Below, piece by piece: positions 25,425 to 32,767 of a stretch of 64,000 nt of DNA; within the stretch, counting starts at the first letter, position 1; each line of letters opens with the position of its first letter. A program made the position numbers and the translations under genes. The DNA is taken from the NCBI RefSeq assembly GCF_007096385.1, contig NZ_VJWL01000001.1, forward strand, positions 1,033,288-1,097,287, in the 5' to 3' direction. Under the pieces are notes generated by a model. That model made no database searches, was not told where the DNA came from, and saw only the letters and a program-made list of their open reading frames with translations. The stretch comes from Aliidiomarina halalkaliphila (lineage in GTDB: Bacteria > Pseudomonadota > Gammaproteobacteria > Enterobacterales > Alteromonadaceae).

Positions 25425-25680
25425 ACAACAGTTCCGCCCCAGGGGTACAGTTCACGTAGATACCCCGAAACAACAGTTCCGCCCCAGGGGTACAATTAGT
25501 GTTCCGCGGCAAAAGTCCAAGCCCCACAAGGCCTCAGCGCCCAACACACCGCAACTGAAACGGTCTCGTAGTTGCCGTAAAACAGCGGTTACGCCCCAGG
25601 GGCGAAGTTGTTGGAGTTCGCCCCTGGGGCACAAATGTTTCAACGTTCCACCCCTGGGGCACAAGTGTTGAAACGCGGTC
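25425..25680. repeat. Family A cluster (5 copies)
   Basis: Cores lie at 25437, 25482, 25594 (A-centred), 25621 and 25651 (T-centred); spacings are 45, 112, 27 and 30 bp. The 430-bp gap also contains the promoter region of the Na/Pi gene (no clear boxes seen). Confidence 0.92.
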
Positions 25681-25702
25681 GAACGTGGAGTTGTTTAACG
25701 GA

Positions 25703-26305
25703 TTATTCGCAAGGCGATTCTTGGTCGAAGTAGGCATAAAATAAGCGATAACCCACCTCGTAATCAGGACATACCTCAGTCCACACGTCTTCAGAAACCT
25801 CATCGCCAAGAGCCGGGCCACAAGCTTCACTCAAACGCGTAGTCCATTCTTCCGACCACATAACCTCGTCGAATGCAGCCATCCGTTCATTAAAGTCCGC
25901 CTGCATTTTTTCAGTTTCTCGGGTGTAGTCGCTATATCGCTTCACCCGGCTTTCATATTGATCTTGCAAGCTTTGACACAAAGAAGCCGACGTTCTAGGG
26001 CGGTCCGCCTCACAATCCTGATAACGCTGATTGGCCGTATCAGACTCCGACCTCAATCTCGCTGCCTCACCCTGACGCAACTCGACATGAAAATCATGAG
26101 TGAACTTCTCGTTATAAATATCGACAATGCCTTCATTTTCGTTTTGAAACGTTTCAAATTCACTCAAACACTGGTGTGCGAGCTCTTCCTCGGTAGCACT
26201 CGATTCGGCGGTTAACGTCAGAAGCCCCGCGGCCAAAACCAACGCACACACGGCACCGACAATGAGAGAAACCTTGTTGCGTGACACAAATGTAGAACCT
26301 TCCAT
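25703..26305 (-). CDS. Cys-containing coiled-coil envelope protein, paralogue of the gene at 27249
   Basis: 200 residues from the ATG at 26305, which has AAAGGAGG upstream. A single N-terminal hydrophobic segment (VSLIVGAVCALVLAAGLLTL) is a signal peptide or anchor. The rest is charged and helical (YTRETEKMQADFNERMAAF), with five Cys placed like those of the 27249 protein, including a common C-terminal pattern (EACGPAL...EVCPDYEV versus EPCREAW...SVCEDHDV). The two leaders also match (CTAGGTTTA, then GGAGGACG). I do not recognise the family; a periplasmic location is inferred. Confidence 0.6.
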   Translation of the reverse strand: MEGSTFVSRNKVSLIVGAVCALVLAAGLLTLTAESSATEEELAHQCLSEFETFQNENEGIVDIYNEKFTHDFHVELRQGEAARLRSESDTANQRYQDCEADRPRTSASLCQSLQDQYESRVKRYSDYTRETEKMQADFNERMAAFDEVMWSEEWTTRLSEACGPALGDEVSEDVWTEVCPDYEVGYRLFYAYFDQESPCE

Positions 26306-26365
26306 AATCGTCCTCCTTTGCAGTAAACCTAGCAACGATGTCACCGTTCCGCCATAAAACCGCTT

Positions 26366-26432
26366 AAACAACATTTCCACCCCTGGGGCACAAATGTTTC
26401 AACGTTCCGCCCCAGGGGTACAATTGTTTAAA
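26366..26432. repeat. Family A pair (2 copies)
   Basis: A T-centred core lies at 26380 and an A-centred core at 26410, 30 bp apart. This is the reverse of the usual left-A, right-T order. The pair lies upstream of two divergent genes. Confidence 0.88.
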
Positions 26433-26474
26433 CGCTGTTCAAAGCCTTACATGCAGGGGGTTGAAAGAAAAAGT

Positions 26475-26489
26475 GTAACAATTTGTAAG
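26475..26489. promoter_or_regulatory. CpxR/OmpR-type direct repeat GTAAC-N5-GTAAG
   Basis: Two GTAA half-sites are 10 bp apart, 77 bp upstream of the omp start at 26566. The flanks resemble the site at 7681-7695 (TTGTAAC.AATT.GTAA pattern), which lies upstream of the paralogous omp gene. Confidence 0.4.
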
Positions 26490-26565
26490 GTGCTATTTCG
26501 CAGCAATCAGCCCAGGAGTATGATGGCGTCGCCGGCTTGGCATATTACTTTCAAGGATTTTAGAA

Positions 26566-27204
26566 ATGACTCGTTTTTCACGTTTAGCCGCAGCAAGCGC
26601 AGTGATTGCCGCACTTGGACTCACCGCCCCAGCCGCAGCTCAAAGTGCAACCGCACCAAGTTTTGACCACCTAGGCGCAAGTTATATCGATTTTGACGCC
26701 GACGGCGATAGCATCAAAGGTTTTGGACTCGACTTCGAGAAAACGCTTAGCGGCAACTGGTTTATCGGCGCCGACTACTTCAACGTTTCAGACTCAGCGA
26801 GTGAAACCTTCATGGGCGAAACCGTAAGCGCCCGCGTCGAAATGTCGTTACTCAACGCCAATGTCGGCTACAAATTCTATACCACCGACCGCTTCGCAGC
26901 CTACGCGTCAGCGGGCCTCTCGATGGTGGAAGCGAAAGTTCGCTTCAGCTCTCCAGACCTCAGTTTCAACGAAAGCGACAGCGAAACCGGCTGGAACGCC
27001 CAAATCGGTATCCGCAGCCGCATTACCGATAGCATCGAGCTAGACGCCTACGCTCGTCACGTTGAGATCGATGATGAAGACGACCAAATCATCGGCGTAT
27101 CAGGCCGCTTTTTCATCAATCAAAACTTCAGTTTAGGTTTGGGCTACACCCATATAAACAGCGACCTGAGCTACATCAGCTTCACAGCGCGCTATCACTT
27201 CTAA
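26566..27204 (+). CDS. Small outer-membrane beta-barrel protein (paralogue 3)
   Basis: 212 residues. The signal peptide RLAAASAVIAALGLTAPAAA is followed by APSFDHLGASYIDFD, which aligns with the start of the mature protein encoded at 6949. Alternating strands follow (WFIGADYFNVSDSA, NANVGYKFYTTDRFAAYASAG), ending ISFTARYHF with the C-terminal Phe. An AAGGA ribosome-binding sequence lies upstream. It lies between two paralogous coiled-coil genes on the opposite strand. Function is unknown. Confidence 0.83.
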   Translation: MTRFSRLAAASAVIAALGLTAPAAAQSATAPSFDHLGASYIDFDADGDSIKGFGLDFEKTLSGNWFIGADYFNVSDSASETFMGETVSARVEMSLLNANVGYKFYTTDRFAAYASAGLSMVEAKVRFSSPDLSFNESDSETGWNAQIGIRSRITDSIELDAYARHVEIDDEDDQIIGVSGRFFINQNFSLGLGYTHINSDLSYISFTARYHF

Positions 27205-27211
27205 GCCCCAA

Positions 27212-27248
27212 AAACAACAATTCCACCCCAGGGGTGGAATTGTTGTTT
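27212..27248. repeat. Perfect family A palindrome between convergent genes
   Basis: AAACAACAATTCCACCCC (27212-27229) and its exact complement GGGGTGGAATTGTTGTTT (27231-27248) flank a single A. This is the most complete family A copy, with 18-bp arms. It lies 7 bp after the omp stop codon and directly touches the stop codon (TAG, 27249-27251, minus strand) of the next gene, so it could act as a bidirectional 3' hairpin. Confidence 0.95.
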
Positions 27249-27836
27249 CTAGCAGCGGTATCTATTGTCGCTATTCATCGCGGTATCCCATGTGCGGCGG
27301 TCTACATCGTGATCTTCACACACCGACCACCAGATTTCATCCGCAACGGGCCATGCCTCTCGGCATGGTTCATTCAAGCCAGCCCGAAGCCGATCAAGAT
27401 TATCTATACGCGCGTCAGCGTCACGCTCTGCTTCTATTAAACGGCGACGCTCACCCTGCAGCCAGCGATGCTCATTTTGGGCCCTTGCATTCACGTTACT
27501 GAACTGATTCAGAAGGTTATTGCAGTAATTCACCCCTTGAACTGCTGGGTTGCAGTTAGAAACTTGCTGATTCAACCGATTGTTTTGAGCAACCAAATAT
27601 TGATAAGCATTACCACGCCGCTCATATTCCTGCACCCTCGCCCGATATTCGCGCGTCATTCGACGATTTCGGTCTAGGGCGTTTGAATACCGTGTAATAT
27701 CCGTCAAGCACCGGTCAACCAAGCGACGGTCGCTTGCCTCATTTGCACTCGCGGTATGCGCCAGCGCCGAAACTGCGAGCACACACACTGCGGCAATCCA
27801 CACTCCACCTCTATTTAATTTGTTTAATACATCCAT
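27249..27836 (-). CDS. Cys-containing coiled-coil envelope protein, paralogue of the gene at 25703
   Basis: 195 residues with a cleavable signal peptide (VWIAAVCVLAVSALAHTASA). The remainder is Arg/Asn-rich and helical (YRARVQEYERRGNAYQYL, WLQGERRRLIEAERDADARI), with Cys in RCLTD, NCNPA, NYCNN, EPCRE, SVCED and at the C terminus. Signal peptide, Cys spacing and C-terminal half resemble the 25703 protein, and the leaders share CTAGGTTTA and GGAGGACG. Family and function are unknown; probably a periplasmic protein stabilised by disulfides (inference). Confidence 0.6.
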   Translation of the reverse strand: MDVLNKLNRGGVWIAAVCVLAVSALAHTASANEASDRRLVDRCLTDITRYSNALDRNRRMTREYRARVQEYERRGNAYQYLVAQNNRLNQQVSNCNPAVQGVNYCNNLLNQFSNVNARAQNEHRWLQGERRRLIEAERDADARIDNLDRLRAGLNEPCREAWPVADEIWWSVCEDHDVDRRTWDTAMNSDNRYRC

Positions 27837-27898
27837 CGTGGGCGTCCTCCCTTTTTATTAAACCTAGCAAGGATCGCCCATATTCGCCACAAAGCTCC

Positions 27899-28077
27899 GT
27901 ACCCAACGCACCGCGTTGGCGCTCCCCTCGAAAAGAGCGCAAAACCCACCTTCCGCCCCTGGGGCACTAATGTTGAACTCCACCCCTGGGGCGTAAATGT
28001 TGAACTCCCCCCCTGGGGCGTAAATGTTTGAACTCCACCCCTGGGGCGTTAATGTTGTACCCAACGCACCGCGTTGG
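27899..28077. repeat. Family A cluster (4 copies) bracketed by two family B palindromes
   Basis: Family B copies lie at 27903-27919 and 28061-28077, both CCAACGC-ACC-GCGTTGG preceded by GTAC. Between them T-centred A cores lie at 27956, 27983, 28010 and 28038, spaced 27, 27 and 28 bp (linker GCGTAAATGTTGAACTCCA). A tandem of about four CAAGCCCCAAA units follows (28085-28128). This is the last family A cluster in the window. Confidence 0.92.
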
Positions 28078-28127
28078 CCCGCCCCAAACAAGCCCCAAAC
28101 AAGCCCCAAACCCGCCCCAAACAAGCC

Positions 28128-28156
28128 AAAAAAAAACCGCCCCGGAGGGCGGTTTT
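28128..28156 (-). terminator. Rho-independent terminator of the YjbE-like gene
   Basis: On the minus strand AAAACCGCCC pairs with GGGCGGTTTT around a 4-base loop, followed by a T-run. It lies 58 bp past the stop codon at 28214. Confidence 0.9.
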
Positions 28157-28213
28157 GTGATTTGCGCGACTTTTGTTACTACAAAACGTCACTACATAAC
28201 ATCAGTAGGTAAC

Positions 28214-28546
28214 TTAGTTAGTTACAGTTACTGTAGTAGTCGTTGTAGGAGGCGTAGTTGGTGTTGTCGGCGTAGTTGGCGTAGTGCCAGTATCGTCGTC
28301 ATCATCATCGTCGTCATCGCCATCATCGATGCGATCTTGTGGATCCTGGGTATCACCAGCTACTGCAGCTACTGCAATAGCAAGACCAAACGCTGAAGCA
28401 ACTGCACCGGCTGCACTTGCAACACCGAGTCCACCGCCTTCAGCGCCGGCTTGACCGCCAGCTTGTCCAGATTGGCCTTGTGCGCTTACTAATACCGGAG
28501 TAAAAGCAAGGGCTAAAACCATTAAAATTGCTACTAACTTCTTCAT
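28214..28546 (-). CDS. YjbE-like small secreted protein of the exopolysaccharide locus
   Basis: 110 residues from the ATG at 28546 (AAGGAA upstream). The signal peptide MKKLVAILMVLALAFTPVLVSA is followed by a Gly/Ala-rich part (GQAGAEGGGLGVASAAGAVASA), a run of about nine Asp, and a Thr/Pro tail ending TTVTVTN. E. coli YjbE/GfcA proteins have the same plan (signal, Ala/Gly/Ser-rich, Thr-rich tail) and are encoded with YjbF and YjbH homologues, as here. The similarity is in composition and context, so moderate. A 12-bp palindrome GATACATGTATC lies just upstream (28564-28575). Role unknown. Confidence 0.6.
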   Translation of the reverse strand: MKKLVAILMVLALAFTPVLVSAQGQSGQAGGQAGAEGGGLGVASAAGAVASAFGLAIAVAAVAGDTQDPQDRIDDGDDDDDDDDDTGTTPTTPTTPTTPPTTTTTVTVTN

Positions 28547-28788
28547 ATCCATTTCCTTATTAAGATACATGTATCGTCAACCAGATTGTTCTTGCCGATC
28601 ATGCTTGTACGCAGCGAGCGTTTTAGCAAACATATCGCTCTTTGGCCGTTGCCGCATAGAAACATACCGCGACTCGTCAAAAATCAATCGTCAGACCCTA
28701 TTACTTTCCGCTAAATCATTGAAAAATGCAAGGGCATTACCAAAAAACTTACATGTCAAATGCTATAGTGGCTCACATCCCACTACCG

Positions 28789-31700
28789 TTACCGATGATA
28801 AAACGGCGCTCTATTTTCCGTAATCGAATGCAGTTGCATCCGGCGATTCAACATATGGCCGCCATCCCGATAAATTGGCGTCCAGCCAAAGGTACCGCGA
28901 GTACGAGTTGGTCGCACCGACATCAAATCAAACGGAATCGAGATAAAGAACCCTTTAGTAAAAGAGCCCTCGCCATAGTCCGCCGACGACACATTGGTCA
29001 TCGCCGCGTAAGCCCCTACGGTTAAGCTACTATCAAAGCGACGCTGATAGGTAATATTCACGCCGCGGTCACCCGCTAGGAACTGACCAAAGTTTAAGGT
29101 AAGCAAGCTATCCTGCAGGAATGGGAAATCCTCACTCATATCGTAATACACAGAGAAAAAACCAGTGGTTACTTCATAATCGAGCAAGCCCAAGCCACCG
29201 CTAAACCCACGCTGGCGTACCCGGTTCACGTCTAAACCAAACGACCAGGAACTATCCAACGGGCGATACAACACCTCACCACCCACGCCGGTGAACATGC
29301 GCTCCAACACACCGCCATAAGCTAACGCATACCAATCATTGTTGATCTGCTTAAAGTAGTTCGCCTGAATGCGATTGAGCCACACATCCTGCAGCATATA
29401 CTCACGCACTTGCGTACGCACCCGCGGCAACGGATTGCGATGCCCGTCAACCGTGAAGTTAAAACGGTCGAAGTTATTGTGAATATTCACACCCACATCG
29501 CCAATCAGGCCAAAGTTCTCGTTAAACTGCCAATGCCCAAACACCGATACATAGGCCTGATAAAAATAGAAGGTTTCCGGGGCACCAAAACTCTGAATCA
29601 AATGCGGGCTCCAGCCATAAGCCGGACGCCCTTTGTATGGCCCGTACGCCTGTGCCCAACCTTCATCGCCAATCTCAGGGCGTGCTTGTGGCTCCGCCCG
29701 TTCAAAGGCCAACCAGGCGTTCTCAGGCTTCACATCCGGGTCTTCATAGTTCAGTTCAGAGCGATAACGCTGTAAGTCCAGCTCATATTTCGCCAATGGC
29801 GCGTTATAGGTCTGTTCGATAATTTCAACGCGGTTCACGTTGGCTGGCAGCTCTGCCGCCAAAATACGGGCCGTGCGATCGAGTAATTCTTTCGGCTCGC
29901 GCTGACGCCATGGATAGGTATACAAAGCCACTGTGTAATTCGGCGTAGCGTCTGTATCGATAGCCGTATCAACAGCAGCTTCCCCGCCCTCTGAAGCCGA
30001 ACCCGAATCCGTCTCCCGTACATGGAAGTTCGTACCCACATAGGTAAAGTGCTGCCGCATCTGGCGGGAAATGCCCGGCCAACTCACTTCCTCAATTGAG
30101 GAAACCTTAGGCTCTTGAGGCGGTACCGGCGCAGGGGTTATCTTCACCTGTTGTAATTGATTAAAGTTGGTACGTAAGCTAATACCAAACGTCAGGGTAT
30201 CGCCGCGCTCATAGCCTAAGCGCAAATCCACGTTGTTATTTAGTTGGTAATTTAAACCAAAGTTCCACGGTGTTTGTGGCCTAATGCGCACACCAGCGCG
30301 ATCCAGAGAATAGTCATTGGATTCATATTCAACCTTCACTCGCAGCGGTTGCCATGGGGTTTGATATTCCACCCCACCAAATAAGGCAGTATCGCCACGA
30401 AACCATTGGTCGTATTCAAACTGGCCACCGCGACCACTAAAACTCCGGCTACGATCACAAAACCCATCAGATAGATGGCACAAAGGGTTCTTAAACTGAT
30501 CCCGGGTGCCCAGTCGGCCAAACCCCATCCCTAAGGTGAAATCAAGCGGGCCCCAAGCTTTGTTGGCTACTATAAATTCACCATCAAACAACCCGGTACC
30601 GGCAAAATCCCGCAGGCCAACGGCGACTTCAGGCAGATAATAACTTTCCTGCCATAAGCGTATTTTTACATCAAAGCCTTTATCTGTATAGATTTCATCG
30701 CCACTAAATTCTGGCACGCTACTATATAAGCGATTAGGAATGCGCACATAGAATGCCGAGGCTTCCAACCAATCAAATAGCTGAAGATTTGCCGTATAAC
30801 GACGATATACGTCCATATCGTTGTAGCTCAGGGAAATCTCACCCGGTTCAGCCATACGGGCAGTAGGCATTTGAATGAGCCCGGTTTGCCCGTAATTATT
30901 CTGCGTCACCCGGCGACGGGTATCGGAAAAGGCGCCCGCCGAGGTATCCATTACGTCTCGTTGCCAGTTGCCGGTATAATCATAGTCGGCGATAGTGCCG
31001 AGTCCAGTTCGCTCTTCTAAGGCATCAACCTGTGCCCCGGAATGATCATAAACAAAGTAACTGGCTAACAGGTGCAGGCTCTCAGCCAAGCGCGGGGCTG
31101 CTTTGCGCGCTTCCCGAGAGAGCCCATGCCCTAAGTCACCAATGGGAATCAGCCCATAAGCCGACCCATCCCGAGGCGGTACCAATAATAAATCCCCCGG
31201 TTGCAGCTCTACGCCAGTGGCATTATGGGGCCCCCACGGCACGTCTGTACGCACGTCGGTATTTCGTACGAGTGTCACCACGTCTTTACTAGCTTCATCC
31301 AGTAAATTCTTACGCTGGTCAGCAAAGTAACTGCGCACGGTAGCCCCTGGCACAAAGGGTTGAGCACCGAAGTTTGTAGTTGCGCCATACACATGCACCT
31401 GAGCGGCACGCTTCGGTAAATGCAGGGTGTAATGGCCTGTGGGCAGCAATGGGTTAAAATTATTGAGCAGGCGCGCACGCTCAACGCTCATTTCCCCATA
31501 AGGTTGTACACCAATGCGCCAGCCGTTTATTTGCTTGGCCAATACACGAGCAAACTCCGGATGGTAAGGATAAATCGCATCTAAATCGGCCAGTACCCGT
31601 GCCCGCGCTGCGGCTGCTTCGTTGGCTCGATCATCAAACACCAAGCGTGCATTCGGCCAATACACCTCATGCAGCGGTTCGCCTCGTTCGGCAAATTGGG

Positions 31701-31896
31701 CCAAGGCAAACTCGAGAAAGGCATCCAGGCGCATGGGCGCATGCAACTCCACACCGATTTGGCGCATCTGCGCTGTCTGTAGCGACGATGCTTCCTGTTC
31801 ATGCGAATTCGCGGCGTTCTCCGCCTGAACTGTGTTCATTCCCACGTCCGTTAGGCTCAAAATAAGCGCAAGGGATACCAGGTTTAGGGCTGTCAT
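28789..31896 (-). CDS. GfcC-YjbH fusion: outer-membrane exopolysaccharide protein
   Basis: About 1035 residues. I chose the ATG at 31896 because AAGGA lies 8 bp upstream and a signal peptide follows directly; an upstream ATG at 31923 overlaps yjbF. The first part after the signal peptide (about residues 40-290) resembles GfcC/YjbG: WPNARLVFDD, ANGW-like INGWRIGVQP, GHYTLHLPKRAAQVHVYGAT, FVPGATVRSYFADQ and LQPGDLLLVPP. The rest resembles YjbH: MPTARMAEPGEISLSYNDMDVYRRYTANLQLF, then long beta-barrel repeats. In E. coli these are separate genes (yjbG, yjbH). Likely role: an outer-membrane component for secretion or assembly of the polysaccharide. It is followed by a 242-bp gap and the YjbE-like gene. 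Confidence 0.85.
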   Translation of the reverse strand: MTALNLVSLALILSLTDVGMNTVQAENAANSHEQEASSLQTAQMRQIGVELHAPMRLDAFLEFALAQFAERGEPLHEVYWPNARLVFDDRANEAAAARARVLADLDAIYPYHPEFARVLAKQINGWRIGVQPYGEMSVERARLLNNFNPLLPTGHYTLHLPKRAAQVHVYGATTNFGAQPFVPGATVRSYFADQRKNLLDEASKDVVTLVRNTDVRTDVPWGPHNATGVELQPGDLLLVPPRDGSAYGLIPIGDLGHGLSREARKAAPRLAESLHLLASYFVYDHSGAQVDALEERTGLGTIADYDYTGNWQRDVMDTSAGAFSDTRRRVTQNNYGQTGLIQMPTARMAEPGEISLSYNDMDVYRRYTANLQLFDWLEASAFYVRIPNRLYSSVPEFSGDEIYTDKGFDVKIRLWQESYYLPEVAVGLRDFAGTGLFDGEFIVANKAWGPLDFTLGMGFGRLGTRDQFKNPLCHLSDGFCDRSRSFSGRGGQFEYDQWFRGDTALFGGVEYQTPWQPLRVKVEYESNDYSLDRAGVRIRPQTPWNFGLNYQLNNNVDLRLGYERGDTLTFGISLRTNFNQLQQVKITPAPVPPQEPKVSSIEEVSWPGISRQMRQHFTYVGTNFHVRETDSGSASEGGEAAVDTAIDTDATPNYTVALYTYPWRQREPKELLDRTARILAAELPANVNRVEIIEQTYNAPLAKYELDLQRYRSELNYEDPDVKPENAWLAFERAEPQARPEIGDEGWAQAYGPYKGRPAYGWSPHLIQSFGAPETFYFYQAYVSVFGHWQFNENFGLIGDVGVNIHNNFDRFNFTVDGHRNPLPRVRTQVREYMLQDVWLNRIQANYFKQINNDWYALAYGGVLERMFTGVGGEVLYRPLDSSWSFGLDVNRVRQRGFSGGLGLLDYEVTTGFFSVYYDMSEDFPFLQDSLLTLNFGQFLAGDRGVNITYQRRFDSSLTVGAYAAMTNVSSADYGEGSFTKGFFISIPFDLMSVRPTRTRGTFGWTPIYRDGGHMLNRRMQLHSITENRAPFYHR

Positions 31897-31912
31897 TGTT
31901 TGCTGTCCTTGC

Positions 31913-32665
31913 TTAATCATCACGGCCCACCCATTTTACTTGAGTCATCTGAAAGGGCGTTTCGCCGGGCATCACATACTGTTTGCTTTTTACAATATGG
32001 CCGTCGTTTTCGGCCCAAAACTCATTTACAAACCGCTCGCCGGTGCGCTCAAACACGCCCCGCTCAATAATATGGGTAGTACTCACCGTGCGCGTGGGCA
32101 GTTCAATGGTCACGTTCGGCTGGATTTCAAACCGGGAGGTTACCCGCGTGCTTTGGGCATGGTTATTACGCCACATGTCGATATCACGGGTATAACTGGT
32201 GGGGCAGTGTTGTGGAGCCGTCACTAAGCAGCGCAGCGGATCCGCACTGCGGTTTGAGGTCGCCCGTAAATCAACACGGCCAATCAGTTTTTGGTTATGC
32301 TCGTCGCTGAGGCCTTGGGTGCGCACCAAGCGCCCCGCTTCAGTAACCAGTGTTACGTTATCGTTAGATACCCAATGGTATTGCGCCACGGCACCTTCGG
32401 CTTGTTCATAATCATCAATAAAGCCAAGCACCACAAAGTTTTGCGGACCGTTGCCCCGACGCAAATACACACCAGTGTAGGGGAATGCGCTAATTTGTTC
32501 CGGGGTGAGGGAGAAATCGTCGCCAGTGGCGAAAATATAACGGGCGGTTTCACGGATGTCTTGATGCACACCACTGCAGCCGGTGAATACCAATGCAGCG
32601 AGCGCAACTAGCAACAGGGAACGTAACCCTCGCCGAAAACATACTGAGCCAAGTAAATGAATCAC
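31913..32665 (-). CDS. yjbF: YjbF/GfcB-family lipoprotein
   Basis: 250 residues from a GTG start at 32665, with AAGGGG upstream. The signal sequence SLLLVALAALVFTGC ends in a lipobox; the mature protein is lipid-anchored. The body matches the YjbF family: LPYTGVYLRRGNG-like FPYTGVYLRRGNGPQNFVVLG, VTEAGRLVRTQGL and FVNEFWAENDGHIVKSKQYVMPGE. YjbF lipoproteins accompany YjbG and YjbH in exopolysaccharide and group 4 capsule loci. The gene ends 17 bp upstream of the chosen GfcC-YjbH start. Confidence 0.85.
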   Translation of the reverse strand: MIHLLGSVCFRRGLRSLLLVALAALVFTGCSGVHQDIRETARYIFATGDDFSLTPEQISAFPYTGVYLRRGNGPQNFVVLGFIDDYEQAEGAVAQYHWVSNDNVTLVTEAGRLVRTQGLSDEHNQKLIGRVDLRATSNRSADPLRCLVTAPQHCPTSYTRDIDMWRNNHAQSTRVTSRFEIQPNVTIELPTRTVSTTHIIERGVFERTGERFVNEFWAENDGHIVKSKQYVMPGETPFQMTQVKWVGRDD

Positions 32666-32767
32666 ACAATCCCCTTTTTCTTATAACAATCCATGATAGT
32701 CGGTAGAGTATAAACGCCATGGAATAAACACACCACGAAGGTGGGTTAAATTATCGCAAATAGCGTA

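Noticed and set aside
2052-28046. Integron attC sites (hairpins with AAC and GTT ends between genes)
   Set aside because: Family B ends (ACCCAAC, GTTGGGT) resemble attC core sites, but the hairpins are too short, the genes are housekeeping genes in both orientations, and no integrase is seen.
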